Shown here in pieces: positions 23,933-33,400 of a stretch of 64,000 nt of DNA. The stretch comes from DATGKG01 sp963851325 (lineage in GTDB: Bacteria > Desulfobacterota > Binatia > Binatales > Binataceae): NCBI GenBank assembly GCA_963851325.1, contig CAWKOR010000001.1, positions 1,550,001 through 1,614,000 of the forward strand, written 5' to 3'. The notes under the pieces are model-generated. The model ran no database searches, had not been told where the DNA came from, and saw only the letters and a list, made by a program, of their open reading frames with translations. Position numbers and translations under genes: made by a program. The stretch's first letter is position 1, and each line of letters opens with the position of its first letter.

Positions 23933-25204
23933 TTATCGCGGACTGAGCCATGTGAGACTCGTGGTCAGCAACGCCTCGATTCCGACCGACATCGTCGGCT
24001 CGATGATCGGCGCGAACAACGGCGAGTGGTTGCCGGGGAACTGATCGAGGCGTCCCTCGCGCCGCGCCGCTTGCAGCAGATTCGGGTCGGCCCCACCGAT
24101 GTACCAGAACACGGAGGGCACGCCCGCGGCGACGCCGAACTCGCCAAAGTCCTCGCTTGCGTTAACCAGTCCGCACTCGTTCACCACCTCGCTTCCGAAG
24201 CGCTCGATGAGCGCGGCGGCGACCTGCATGGTGGCTTCAGGATGATTGGTCATGATCGGAAAGCTGTTGAGAGGGCGAAACTCCGGTTGACGCGGCGCAT
24301 TGGAGGCAGCGGCTTCGGCGTTGGCCATCCGGCGAATAGCATCGAGGACTCGCGCGCGAACTTCGGGTGAAAAGCTCCGCACGTTGAGCTTGAGCGATGC
24401 GGTATCAGGAATGATGTTCTCCTTGGTGCCGGAATGGATGCTCCCGACCGTCACCACCACCTGCTCGGACGGCGCGACCTCGCGTGCGACGATGGTCTGC
24501 AAGCGCAGCACCAGTGACGCCGCCATCACGATGGGATCGATGCTGAATTGTGGACGCGAACCATGTGCGCCGCGCCCGAACAGCCGAATTTCGAAGCTGT
24601 CGGCGGCCGCCATGGTGACGCCGCCGCGATAAGCGATCGCGCCCGCCGCGTCGGGAGTGACGTGCTGGCCGAGCACCACGTCGGGCTTGCCGAAGCGCTC
24701 GAACAGATGGTCGTCGATCATCGCGCGCGCGCCGGAGCCGATTTCCTCGGCCGGCTGAAAGATCATCATCAACCGCCCCGCCCATCGATCGCGATTTCGC
24801 GCCAGCAATGCCGCCGCACCGGAGAGGCAGGTGACATGCATGTCGTGGCCGCACGCGTGCATGACATCGACCACGTTGCCGTCGGGATCGACGCCGGTCG
24901 CTCCGCTGGAGTATGGCAGGCTAGTCTGCTCGCGCACCGGCAGGCCGTCCATGTCGGCCCGCAGCATCACGGTGGGGCCCGCGCCGTTCTCCAGGATGCC
25001 GACCACTCCCGTGCGCCCGATTCCGGTGGCGACACTGTAGCCCTCATCGCGGAGCCGCTCAGCGGCTTTCGCGGCGGTGCGTTCCTCCTGAAACGAAAGC
25101 TCCGGATGGCGATGGAGGTCGATGTAGAACTCGGTCAGGTCGGAGCGCATCGCATCGCTGCCCGCGATCAAATGGTCAAGCGAGTCGGATTTGGCGTTGC
25201 TCAT
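23933..25204 (-). CDS. M20-family amidohydrolase (hippurate-hydrolase-like)
   Basis: 423 aa. Typical IAA-amino-acid/hippurate amidohydrolase pattern: LHRHPELSFQEERTA near residue 30, MLRADMDGLPV, VMHACGHDMHV with metal ligands (C, H, H), FQPAEEIGSGARAMI with the catalytic and metal glutamates, and a late ASEDFGEF. The enzyme hydrolyses N-acyl amino acids. No signal peptide. It ends two bases from the stop of the convergent small membrane-protein gene. Substrate unknown. Confidence 0.9.
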   Translation of the reverse strand: MSNAKSDSLDHLIAGSDAMRSDLTEFYIDLHRHPELSFQEERTAAKAAERLRDEGYSVATGIGRTGVVGILENGAGPTVMLRADMDGLPVREQTSLPYSSGATGVDPDGNVVDVMHACGHDMHVTCLSGAAALLARNRDRWAGRLMMIFQPAEEIGSGARAMIDDHLFERFGKPDVVLGQHVTPDAAGAIAYRGGVTMAAADSFEIRLFGRGAHGSRPQFSIDPIVMAASLVLRLQTIVAREVAPSEQVVVTVGSIHSGTKENIIPDTASLKLNVRSFSPEVRARVLDAIRRMANAEAAASNAPRQPEFRPLNSFPIMTNHPEATMQVAAALIERFGSEVVNECGLVNASEDFGEFGVAAGVPSVFWYIGGADPNLLQAARREGRLDQFPGNHSPLFAPIIEPTMSVGIEALLTTSLTWLSPR

Positions 25205-25285
25205 CAGGGTCGATTCCTTGCTTGAGGATGCGCAGGAACTCTAGCACTGGCTATCGTCAAAACGCACGGATACCCTCGGACGCAG

Positions 25286-25930
25286 ATGTCACGACTCCGA
25301 AAAGCTTCGCGGGTATGGCGCGACGATGGCGCGCTCGAGGCCGCGTCGCGCGCGATGCTCTCGCAGAACGTCAGTTACTTCAGCATCGAGCCCGAGGCGA
25401 TCTTTGGACGGCGTGCGCCATTGGAGATCGAGATCGGCGCGGGCAAAGGCGACTTCATCCTCGAATATGCCGCGGCGAATCCGGAGAAGAACTTCCTTGC
25501 GATCGAGTTGTCGGGGACGGTCGGGCAGCTCCTCGCAACGCGATGCGGTCGCGCCGAGCTGCCCAATGTGCGGGTCGCCAGAATGGATGCGCGCACGCTG
25601 GTCAATCTGATGCTGCCTGAAGCAAGCGTCGCGGCGTACCACATCTATTACCCCGACCCATGGCCGAAGGAGCGCCACCTCAAGCATCGGATGGTGACGC
25701 CGATTTTGGTGGACAATCTTTCCCGCACCCTGTCTGAAAATGGCGCGGTGTATGCCGCGTCGGACGTGAAGGAGTGGGCCGAGGACATTTTCGCGATGCT
25801 CGACCAAGGTGGTTTTCGGCGCATCGACAAGGAGCCGCCCGGCGCCAAGCGGTCGGCCTTCGGGCGCAAGTACATGGCGCGAGGCAAGCCGGTCTATTCC
25901 GCATCATTTGCGAAAGGCGCCGCGCGCTGA
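25286..25930 (+). CDS. trmB: tRNA (guanine-N7-)-methyltransferase
   Basis: 214 aa, the usual TrmB size. The SAM-binding motif is EIEIGAGKGDFIL (residues about 47-59), followed by FLAIELSG, and the diagnostic YYPDPWPKERHLKHRM segment around residue 125 that contains catalytic and tRNA-binding residues. The enzyme methylates G46 of tRNA variable loops. It diverges from the amidohydrolase gene. The end KPVYSASF is typical. Cytoplasmic. Confidence 0.95.
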   Translation: MSRLRKASRVWRDDGALEAASRAMLSQNVSYFSIEPEAIFGRRAPLEIEIGAGKGDFILEYAAANPEKNFLAIELSGTVGQLLATRCGRAELPNVRVARMDARTLVNLMLPEASVAAYHIYYPDPWPKERHLKHRMVTPILVDNLSRTLSENGAVYAASDVKEWAEDIFAMLDQGGFRRIDKEPPGAKRSAFGRKYMARGKPVYSASFAKGAAR

Positions 25931-26026
25931 GGTCAAAAGGCGGTCCGCGATGATATATGCGTTCCGCCCGCCAGCCATACCTTGCGCTGACGCCTGTGAC
26001 CGTTTAACTTTGCGGAAAGCCCCGCC

Positions 26027-27328
26027 ATGACACGCTATTCACTTTTCCTGGTGGCCTGCACCCTGTGCGCTCTGCTGTCGGCGTGCAGCGTTCGCAAACC
26101 GCCCACCGGAGAAGACTACTATCAACAGGCGCAACTGAATTTCGCGAACAAGGAATACCACGCCGCGATCGAGAACTATCAGTACGTGGTCGACAAGTAT
26201 CCGTTCAGCCCTTATGCCGAAGAGTCCGAGATGAAGATCGGGCTGGCCTACTATAAGGACAAGGATTATGCGCAGGCGGTGGCCGCGCTCGACGATTTCC
26301 AGCGCATGCATCCGACCAGCAAGAATCTGCAGCTCGTCAGCTATTACATCGCGATGAGCTACTTCGATCAGATTGGTCGCGAGGATCAGGACCAGAGCAA
26401 GACCGAACTGGCGCTGGCGCGCTTCAAGACCATCGAGCAGCGCTTTCCCGAAAGCGAATTCGCGGAGCTGGCGAAGGAAAAATCGGAGATTTGCCGCGAG
26501 GTGCTGGCACGCCATCAGAAGGTGGTCGGCGATTATTACTTCAAACGCGCCAACTTCCGCGCTGCCGAATCGCGGCTTGCCGAGCTGATGCAGAAATATC
26601 CCGACACTCCGGTGGCGCCCGACGCGCTCTGGGAACTCGGGCTCGCGCTGGAAAAGGAAGGCAAGAAATATTCGGCGGCGCAGGCCTTCGCCGCGATGGT
26701 GCAGCATTACCCGGATACTCCGTACGCGAAAAAGGCGCGCGACGAACTCAAGAAGCTCAAGCAGCCGGTCGACAACGAAGAGGATCCGCTCAAGCTGGTG
26801 CTCGCCGAAAATGGATACGGCGAAACCACCAACGACAGTGGCGACAATGTGCTGGTGCGGCAGAAGGACAGTGGTCGCGATCTCGCCAGCGCGGCCGGCT
26901 CATACGGAGAGGACGATCTTCCGAACCTCGGAGCTGCCGCAGCCGCCGCGCCCGCGCCCAAGCAAGTCGCGGCGGCCGAAAGCAACGGGCCGGCGACGCT
27001 GCGCACAATACGGCTTTCGGCCTCGAATCCGCCGATGTCCGTGATCTTCGATCTTTCGAAACCAGTGCAGTTCGATAAGCATCTCGAAAACGGCCCCGGT
27101 TACTCGACGGTGAAGGTGCTACTCAAGGACGTCACGCCGGACGCCAGCGTCCAGCATCACCTGGTGTTCGATCGCTCGATCTTCAAGGATTGCGATGTCG
27201 AGACTGACGCTAAAGGCACCACGGTGACCGTCAACACGGTTCCGGTGAGCAGCTACGCTGTAGTGCCGCTGACCGAACCGCCGCGCCTGTTGGTGACCTT
27301 CACGCCGCAGGGCAGCGCCTCGAATTAG
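26027..27328 (+). CDS. bamD: BamD-type outer-membrane assembly lipoprotein with C-terminal AMIN-like extension
   Basis: 433 aa. The signal ends in lipobox LSAC (C20). Residues about 30-250 are tetratricopeptide-like repeats of BamD: YYQQAQLNFANKEYHAAIENY, then VVDKYPFSPYAEESEMKIG, KSEICREVLARHQKVVGDYYF and VQHYPDTPYAKKARDELKKL. BamD scaffolds the BAM complex that inserts beta-barrel proteins. Unlike the standard ~245-residue BamD, a linker and a beta-rich domain of about 120 residues follow (SVIFDLSKPVQFDKHL, then VTVNTVPVSSYAVVPLTEP), resembling AMIN domains of peptidoglycan-associated proteins. It lies 96 bp after trmB. Confidence 0.85.
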   Translation: MTRYSLFLVACTLCALLSACSVRKPPTGEDYYQQAQLNFANKEYHAAIENYQYVVDKYPFSPYAEESEMKIGLAYYKDKDYAQAVAALDDFQRMHPTSKNLQLVSYYIAMSYFDQIGREDQDQSKTELALARFKTIEQRFPESEFAELAKEKSEICREVLARHQKVVGDYYFKRANFRAAESRLAELMQKYPDTPVAPDALWELGLALEKEGKKYSAAQAFAAMVQHYPDTPYAKKARDELKKLKQPVDNEEDPLKLVLAENGYGETTNDSGDNVLVRQKDSGRDLASAAGSYGEDDLPNLGAAAAAAPAPKQVAAAESNGPATLRTIRLSASNPPMSVIFDLSKPVQFDKHLENGPGYSTVKVLLKDVTPDASVQHHLVFDRSIFKDCDVETDAKGTTVTVNTVPVSSYAVVPLTEPPRLLVTFTPQGSASN

Positions 27329-27337
27329 TCCGCCCAG

Positions 27338-28618
27338 TTACTCGAAAAGATCGCCGAACTTCGCGCCGACGAAGGTCACCACCGTATCGGTGTAAACCTT
27401 CAGGCCCCAGTAAAATCCCTCGACCGGCATCCGCTCATCATTGGAATGGAAGAGCGAGCCGAACGGCAGATGCGGATCGAGCTTCACCGGCATGAAGCCG
27501 TAACATGCCATCCCGAGTTCCGCGTAGAATTTGTTGTCGGTCGCGCCGGGGATCATCCACGGAATCGCACGCGCGCCGGGATCGCCCGCCTCGAGCTTCT
27601 GCTTCATGAGATCATAGAGCGGCGTGTCGATGGTGGTTTCGGCGGGCGGCGCGGTCTTGAGCAATTCGAATGACGGCTCCGGTCCGACGATGCCGCGCAG
27701 TTCGGCCATGAAGCTTTCCGGATTTTCACCCGGAAGCGTGCGCCCATCGAGGACCACGCTCGCCTCACCCGGGATGACGTTATCCTTGTAACCCGCACGC
27801 AGGATGGTCGGGCTGACGGTGTTGGCGAGCATCGGGCGAAACAGCGCGGGCGGCGACTCGAGCGGCACGCCGAGCGACTTCAGGGTCTGGGCCATCAGCG
27901 GTGTGGCGCGCTGACGCATCGGGGTCTTGACGATTTTCGTGATCAACTCGGCCATCTTCTCGATCGCGGTGCCGGGGCGCGGCATCGAGCCATGCCCAGG
28001 AGGCGCATTTACCGTCATCTTGACGGTGACGAAACCCTTCTCGGCGACCTGGATCGGATAGAAGCGCGCATCGCCCAGATGCACGGTGAAGCCGCCGATT
28101 TCGTTCAGCACGTAGCCCGCGCGAATCAGATCCGGGTAGCGCTCGACGAGAAACTTCGCGCCCATCTCGGAGCCCGCTTCCTCATCGGCGACCGCGGCGA
28201 GGACCAAATCGCATTCGGGCTGGATGCCGGCGCGCTTGAGCGACGTCATCACCGCCAGGTCCATGGCGCACTTGGGTTTCATGTCGATGGAGCCACGGCC
28301 CCATACGCATCCGTTGGCAATTTCCGCGCTGAACGGAGGCCGCGTCCATTGCGCCGCCTCAACCGGGACCACGTCGACATGCGAGGACATCAGCAGCCCC
28401 GGCTTCGAGGAATCGCGGCCCTTCATCCTGGCGACGAGGTTGGCGCGGGTGGGCGCGCTCTCGCGCACCGTGAAATCGATGCCATGGCGGCCGAGCACAC
28501 CGGCGTAGTAGTCGATCGCGATGCGCTCGTTGCCCGGCGGATTGCTGGTGTCGAGTTTCACCAACTCGCGCAGGTGGGTGAGCGATTCTTGCTTGATCTG
28601 GTCCCAGGATATTTTCAT
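27338..28618 (-). CDS. M20-family peptidase/deacylase
   Basis: 426 aa from the ATG at 28618 (MKISWDQIKQE); an upstream in-frame start at 28657 is less likely. The M20 pattern is present: MSSHVDVVPVEAAQWTRPPF (first metal His and Asp), WGRGSIDMKPKCAMDLA, AVADEEAGSEMGAKFL (catalytic Glu pair) and a dimerisation domain with PPGHGSMPRPGTAIEKM. The family removes N-acyl or N-terminal residues; the size and motifs fit the carboxypeptidase/ArgE-like branch. It converges with bamD, 9 bp apart. Cytoplasmic. Confidence 0.9.
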   Translation of the reverse strand: MKISWDQIKQESLTHLRELVKLDTSNPPGNERIAIDYYAGVLGRHGIDFTVRESAPTRANLVARMKGRDSSKPGLLMSSHVDVVPVEAAQWTRPPFSAEIANGCVWGRGSIDMKPKCAMDLAVMTSLKRAGIQPECDLVLAAVADEEAGSEMGAKFLVERYPDLIRAGYVLNEIGGFTVHLGDARFYPIQVAEKGFVTVKMTVNAPPGHGSMPRPGTAIEKMAELITKIVKTPMRQRATPLMAQTLKSLGVPLESPPALFRPMLANTVSPTILRAGYKDNVIPGEASVVLDGRTLPGENPESFMAELRGIVGPEPSFELLKTAPPAETTIDTPLYDLMKQKLEAGDPGARAIPWMIPGATDNKFYAELGMACYGFMPVKLDPHLPFGSLFHSNDERMPVEGFYWGLKVYTDTVVTFVGAKFGDLFE

Positions 28619-28734
28619 CGCGACTGTGGACTTCCCCCTCGTCAAATGGATGTTCATTAAATCAGTTACGGGATCGTGCTTGTAGGGCTTTGCGAGGATC
28701 GGGGAGAATCGAACGATTCGAGAGGACAGCGAAA

Positions 28735-29487
28735 ATGTTAATCGACAATCCTAAAGGTGGCTTCAGCTTCGTCAAAGGAATCGGCCCGTTCTCGTCCGGC
28801 GCGGTCGCAAACGCCGGATTCGAGATCGTTCATGCTTCGGCAATTCCGGTCATCAAGCTCGACGACGGCTATGGCGTCATCGAGCGCCACCTGCGCGAGG
28901 CTGGCCGCCCGATGAATGCGGTATGCGGGATGGAACTGCGCATTCCAAAGCCGCTGACTCCGGCGGGCTTCGAGGAATTCAATCGCGGCTATCTGAAGCG
29001 CCTCGCCGCGTGGGACGTGCATCTGGACGGCAACAACCCGGTCGCACGCACCAATGTTGCAATCGAGATCGCGCCGGTCGCGGAGCCGATGCTGTTCGGC
29101 TTTTACTACACCGTGCCCTCCTCCGCGTCGTCGCGCACGTTCGTGCTGGCGGGCGCCGGCGAAGTGAAGGCGAGGCGCGGTACCGAGATCGAGTTGGTTG
29201 CCGGCAACGATGTTTCGACCGCAGGACTCACGCAAAAAACCAGATTTGTGATGGACCTGCTGGGTGAGCGGCTCGGCGAAATAAAGATGACGTGGGCCGA
29301 CGCGACGGTCGTGAACCTCTATACCGTGCACGATGCGCATCCGGTGATAGCGTCGACCATACTCCCTGCGATTGGAGTGGCGGCACATCGCGGGATTACG
29401 TGGCACTATTCGCGCCCGCCGATCATCGCGATGGAACTGGAGATCGACGCACACGCCGCGGCGCGGGAAATCCTCGTCGCGAAGTAG
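28735..29487 (+). CDS. RidA-like protein with two RidA-type halves
   Basis: 250 aa from ATG 28735 (AGAGG upstream). The first half has GFEEFNRGYLKRLAAWD, then NPVARTNVAIEIAPVAEPML, like the end of RidA/YjgF subunits (PARTTVEV...IEIEA). The second half repeats the idea: GERLGEIKMTWADATVVNLYT, then ITWHYSRPPIIAMELEIDA. RidA proteins hydrolyse reactive imines such as 2-aminoacrylate; the conserved arginine lies in R-T-N and S-R-P. Two halves in one chain would form a pseudo-trimer element. Distance to classical RidA is large, so function is tentative. Confidence 0.6.
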   Translation: MLIDNPKGGFSFVKGIGPFSSGAVANAGFEIVHASAIPVIKLDDGYGVIERHLREAGRPMNAVCGMELRIPKPLTPAGFEEFNRGYLKRLAAWDVHLDGNNPVARTNVAIEIAPVAEPMLFGFYYTVPSSASSRTFVLAGAGEVKARRGTEIELVAGNDVSTAGLTQKTRFVMDLLGERLGEIKMTWADATVVNLYTVHDAHPVIASTILPAIGVAAHRGITWHYSRPPIIAMELEIDAHAAAREILVAK

Positions 29488-29545
29488 CGGGCGCTCGATG
29501 GAGCAGCGCGGTATTCTGATTGCCACGGGATCGCTCGGCTGGCGA

Positions 29546-29776
29546 TTACGGTCTCGGTGGCAGGGTGATCTCCTCGTGCGCGACACTCGCAGCGCCATAG
29601 GCGATTGCGGCCCTGATGTCGTCCTGCGTCAGGTGTGGATAGTCTTCCAGCAGCTCCGCCTCGGTCTCGCCTTGCGAAAGTTTCGTCAAAATCAACTCGA
29701 CTGTGATTCGGGTTCCTCTGATTATGGGTTTACCCATCATCACTTGCGGGTTGATTTCAATTCGCTCGGTCGTCAT
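29546..29776 (-). CDS. DUF433 antitoxin-like protein
   Basis: 76 aa. The pattern INPQVMMGKPIIRGTRITVELIL, then DYPHLTQDDIRAAIAYG is the DUF433 (VapB45/Mt-type) helix-turn-helix fold. These usually precede a PIN-like DUF5615 toxin gene; here the downstream side holds the convergent end of the RidA-like gene, so the toxin is missing (orphan antitoxin). The start at 29776 is the ATG of MTTERIEINP; the longer frame to 30100 overlaps the next gene. Confidence 0.8.
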   Translation of the reverse strand: MTTERIEINPQVMMGKPIIRGTRITVELILTKLSQGETEAELLEDYPHLTQDDIRAAIAYGAASVAHEEITLPPRP

Positions 29777-29894
29777 GGCGCGATGATAACTCTCCCGATT
29801 CTCGGCTGGCAACGGGGGCGTTGGCAGGCGATAACCGCGCCCCAGCTTCTCTCGCAAAAGAAAGAGCGGGAGAAGCCGCCCGTAAGAAAACCAA

Positions 29895-30338
29895 TCAGGA
29901 GCGGGGGCCGCCGTATTTGCGCAGCACCTCTGCGAGGCTCGCCTCCGCGGCGCGAATCTCGCCAACCTGGCGTTCGAGGATGCTCCGTAACTGCGGCGAG
30001 GGATTCTCCGCGATAGCCTTCTGATACTCCTGCGCCGCCGCGTCGGCATCTTTGCGGCACCAATCAACCACCCCGGTGTCGCCCATGCTATGCACGACAC
30101 TTAAATCCATCGCGGCGGTATCCAGCACACCAGCGACCGAGCCGGACTCAGATTTCTTGATGCCGAGCTTGCTGCGCTCGGCCTGCAACTCATCGGCGTG
30201 CCGCTTTCGAATGGCCGACTGCTGGTTGAAGAACTGTGCGAGGTATTCCTTGCCGACATCGAGCTCGGCATGGTGATAACGCCTATGACTATCGATGGAA
30301 ACGGCGATCAGACGATCGAGGGTTTTTTCGAGGCTCAT
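29895..30338 (-). CDS. DUF2383 (PA2169-family) four-helix-bundle protein
   Basis: 147 aa, all-helical. The N-terminus KTLDRLIAVSIDSHRRYHHA and segment YLAQFFNQQSAIRKRHADELQAE, then VVDWCRKDADAAAQEYQKAI match DUF2383 proteins (ferritin-like). The family is general stress-associated, of unknown mechanism. It precedes the hybrid kinase gene by 69 bp on the same strand (convergent stop side of kinase). Confidence 0.82.
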   Translation of the reverse strand: MSLEKTLDRLIAVSIDSHRRYHHAELDVGKEYLAQFFNQQSAIRKRHADELQAERSKLGIKKSESGSVAGVLDTAAMDLSVVHSMGDTGVVDWCRKDADAAAQEYQKAIAENPSPQLRSILERQVGEIRAAEASLAEVLRKYGGPRS

Positions 30339-30407
30339 CAGGTACGCTCCAGGTTGAGGTTTAGGCCCAACCTAATTTTACCTGCCCCGGCGGGCGACTT
30401 CGATGCC

Positions 30408-33400
30408 TTAGTCGCGCAACTGCATGTGTAACATTTCTTGCAAGCGCTCGAGATCGATGGGCTTAACCAGATGCTCGTTGAAGCCCGCTTCCAGCGCACG
30501 GCGGCGGTCGGATTCCTGACCGTAGCCGGTCACCGCGATGAGCCGCGCGGAGGCGAGTTGTGGGTTGGCGCGCAGGCGGCGCGCCAGTTCGTAACCGTCC
30601 ATTACCGGGAGGCCGATATCAATCAGCATCACGTCGGGATTGAAGGCGCCCACCGCTTCGAGCGCGGAGGGAGCATCGAATGCGACCCGGGTCAGGTAGC
30701 CGGATTCCTCGAGCGCCTCGGCGAGGATCTCCGCCGCATCCTGATTGTCGTCGACCACGAAAATTTTCGCTCGCGGCATAGAACGATCGATTGCTCCCGA
30801 CTCAGCGCTCGCAACGGTCCCGTGATCCGCATCGACGGTGTCGTCGACTGCGGGAAGACGAATCACAAACTCGCTGCCCCTACCGACCCCTTCACTATGA
30901 GCCTCGACCGCCCCTCCGTGAAGCTCGACCAGGCTCTTGACAATCGTCAGCCCAATACCAAGGCCGCCCTGCGCGCGGTCGAGTGTGCGGGTGCCCTGCG
31001 AAAACAGGCCGAATACGCGCGGCAGCATCGCCGGCAAAATCCCCATTCCATTGTCGCGCACACGAAGCGCGATGCGGCCATCCTCGCGCTCGGCGCGAAT
31101 CCAGATATTTCCGCCGGGCTCCGTATACTTCGCCGCGTTGGTTAACAGATTGCAGATGACCTGCGCGAGCCGGGTCGGGTCGGCCGCCAGCTTCAGTCCG
31201 ACCGAGGGAACCACCGCAATGAGATGATGCATCCGCTGCTCGATGATCGGACTGGCCATCTCGATCGCCTTGACCACCACGGTTATCAGCTCGATCGGCT
31301 CGAGCTTGAGCTGGATCTTTCCGCGCGTGATGCGCGATACGTCGAGCAGATCGTCGACCAACTGCACCAGGTGATGAACCTGGCGCGCGATGATATCGCG
31401 CTCGCGACGAAACGAATCGCTGCCTCGCATCTGCATAAGGTTGAGCGAGGTAAGGATCGGCGATAGGGGATTGCGCAGCTCGTGCCCGAGCATCGCGAGA
31501 AATTCATCCTTGGCGCGATTGGCCTCCTCGGCCGCCGCGCGCGCTTCCTGTTCGCGCTGCAGGAGCAGCTCGCGCTCGTGTTCGGTTTGTGCGCGTAGGC
31601 GTTGCAGCGCCAGATGCGAATGGATCCGCGCCACCAGCTCACGCGCCGAGAATGGCTTCACCAGGTAGTCATCCGCGCCGCGCTCGATTCCCTCGACTCG
31701 CGACTCCTCGCCGGCGCGCGCCGAGATTACGATGATCGGAATCAGCTTCAGCTTCGGATCGGCGCGCAACTCGCGCAGCAAACCGAAGCCGTCGAGATTC
31801 GGCATCATCACATCGGTCAGCACCAGGTCGGGAGGATGAGCGCGGGCGAGCCGCAATGCTTCAAGTCCATCGATTGCGGTTTCGACCACATAATGATGGG
31901 CGAGCAGGCCTTTGACGTAGTCGCGCATGTCAGCGCTGTCGTCGGCCAGCAGGATGCGCGCGCCGCGATCGCTTTCGTCGAATCCGCCCTGCGGGGAAAC
32001 CTCGCTCGGCGTGAGACCGGGTTCGGCGAACTCCGCCGGCCCATCCACCCATCGTTTCGCCTCTTCAACGAATGAGGCTGCTCCCGATGCGGTCGAGATC
32101 AGCGGACGTTCGGAAACGATTCGCCGCTGGTCGAGATGCTTCGTGCCGGTGGGAATCGAAACAGTGAAGGTCGTCCCCTCGCCCACGCGGCTCGCCACCG
32201 CAACCTCACCGCCATGAATGTTCACCAGCTCGCTGACCAGGGCGAGCCCGATGCCGGATCCTTCGCCGCTGCGCGCGTGCGCGCCTTCGACGCGATGAAA
32301 GCGCTCGAACAGACGCGGCAGCTCATGCTCCGGAATCCCGGTGCCGGTGTCGCGCACGGTCAACTGGATACGATCGCCAACCTCGCGCAAGTCAACCCTG
32401 ATGACGCCCGCGAAGGTAAATTTGAATGCATTGGATACGAGGTTGAGGACGATCTTTTCCCACATCTCGCGATCGACGTAGACGGGCCCCTCGATTTTCC
32501 CGCACTCAACAGCGAGCGAAAGTCCCGCGCGCTGCGCCAACACGCGAAACGCGCCGGCGATCTCCCCGGTCAGCGCGGCGAGATCGGTCGGCTCGAAGGA
32601 CGGCTGCACCCTGCCCGCCTCAATGCGCGAAAAATCGAGCAGCGCGTTGACCAGCTTCAGCAGCCGCAACGCATTGCGATGCGCCAGCTCAAGATTCTCG
32701 CCTCGCAAGGCGCGACTCGATTCGCCCAACGCATCTTCGAGAGGACCCAGGATGAGCGTGAGCGGGGTGCGCAGCTCATGGCTTACGTTGCTGAAGAAGA
32801 CGCTCTTCGCGCGATCGATTTCGGCCAGCGCCTCGGCGCGCTGACGCTCCTCCTGATGGGCGCGCGCGTTGGCAATCGCAGTGGCAATCTGATCCACGGC
32901 CAATTCAAAGAAGCCGCGATAGCTATGGTCGACCTCCAACCGCGGGCTGATTCCCGCGACCAGAAAGCCATAGGGACGACGCTGCCCCGAGCGACGCAGC
33001 GGCGCGACGATTGCCCGCTGTGTCGCCTCGGGCCACCTCCCGCCCGGCATCCGCCCGAATCGATCGGCTAGATCAGTCAGCTCGAGGCTATGTCCGCCAC
33101 GCTCGGCCTCTGCCAATGGCCACGAATCCGCCGCGTCGCGATCGAGCGCGACCAACTCGGGAGCGCCGGCGCCCTGGTGGCGTTCGAGTCCCGCCAGGCT
33201 TACCAACCGCGCGCGATCGCCGTCGGGTTCTGAGAGATAGAGCAGCGCGAATGGAACGTCGGATGGATTAGCAGCGAGAATCTCTGCGGCGCTGGTACAC
33301 GCATCCTCGGCGGTCTTTGCTTCGGCCGACCGCGCTGCCAATTCGCGCAATGTCTTGAGGCGTCGTTCCGCCAGAACCTGGCTGGTGGTTTCCTGCACGG

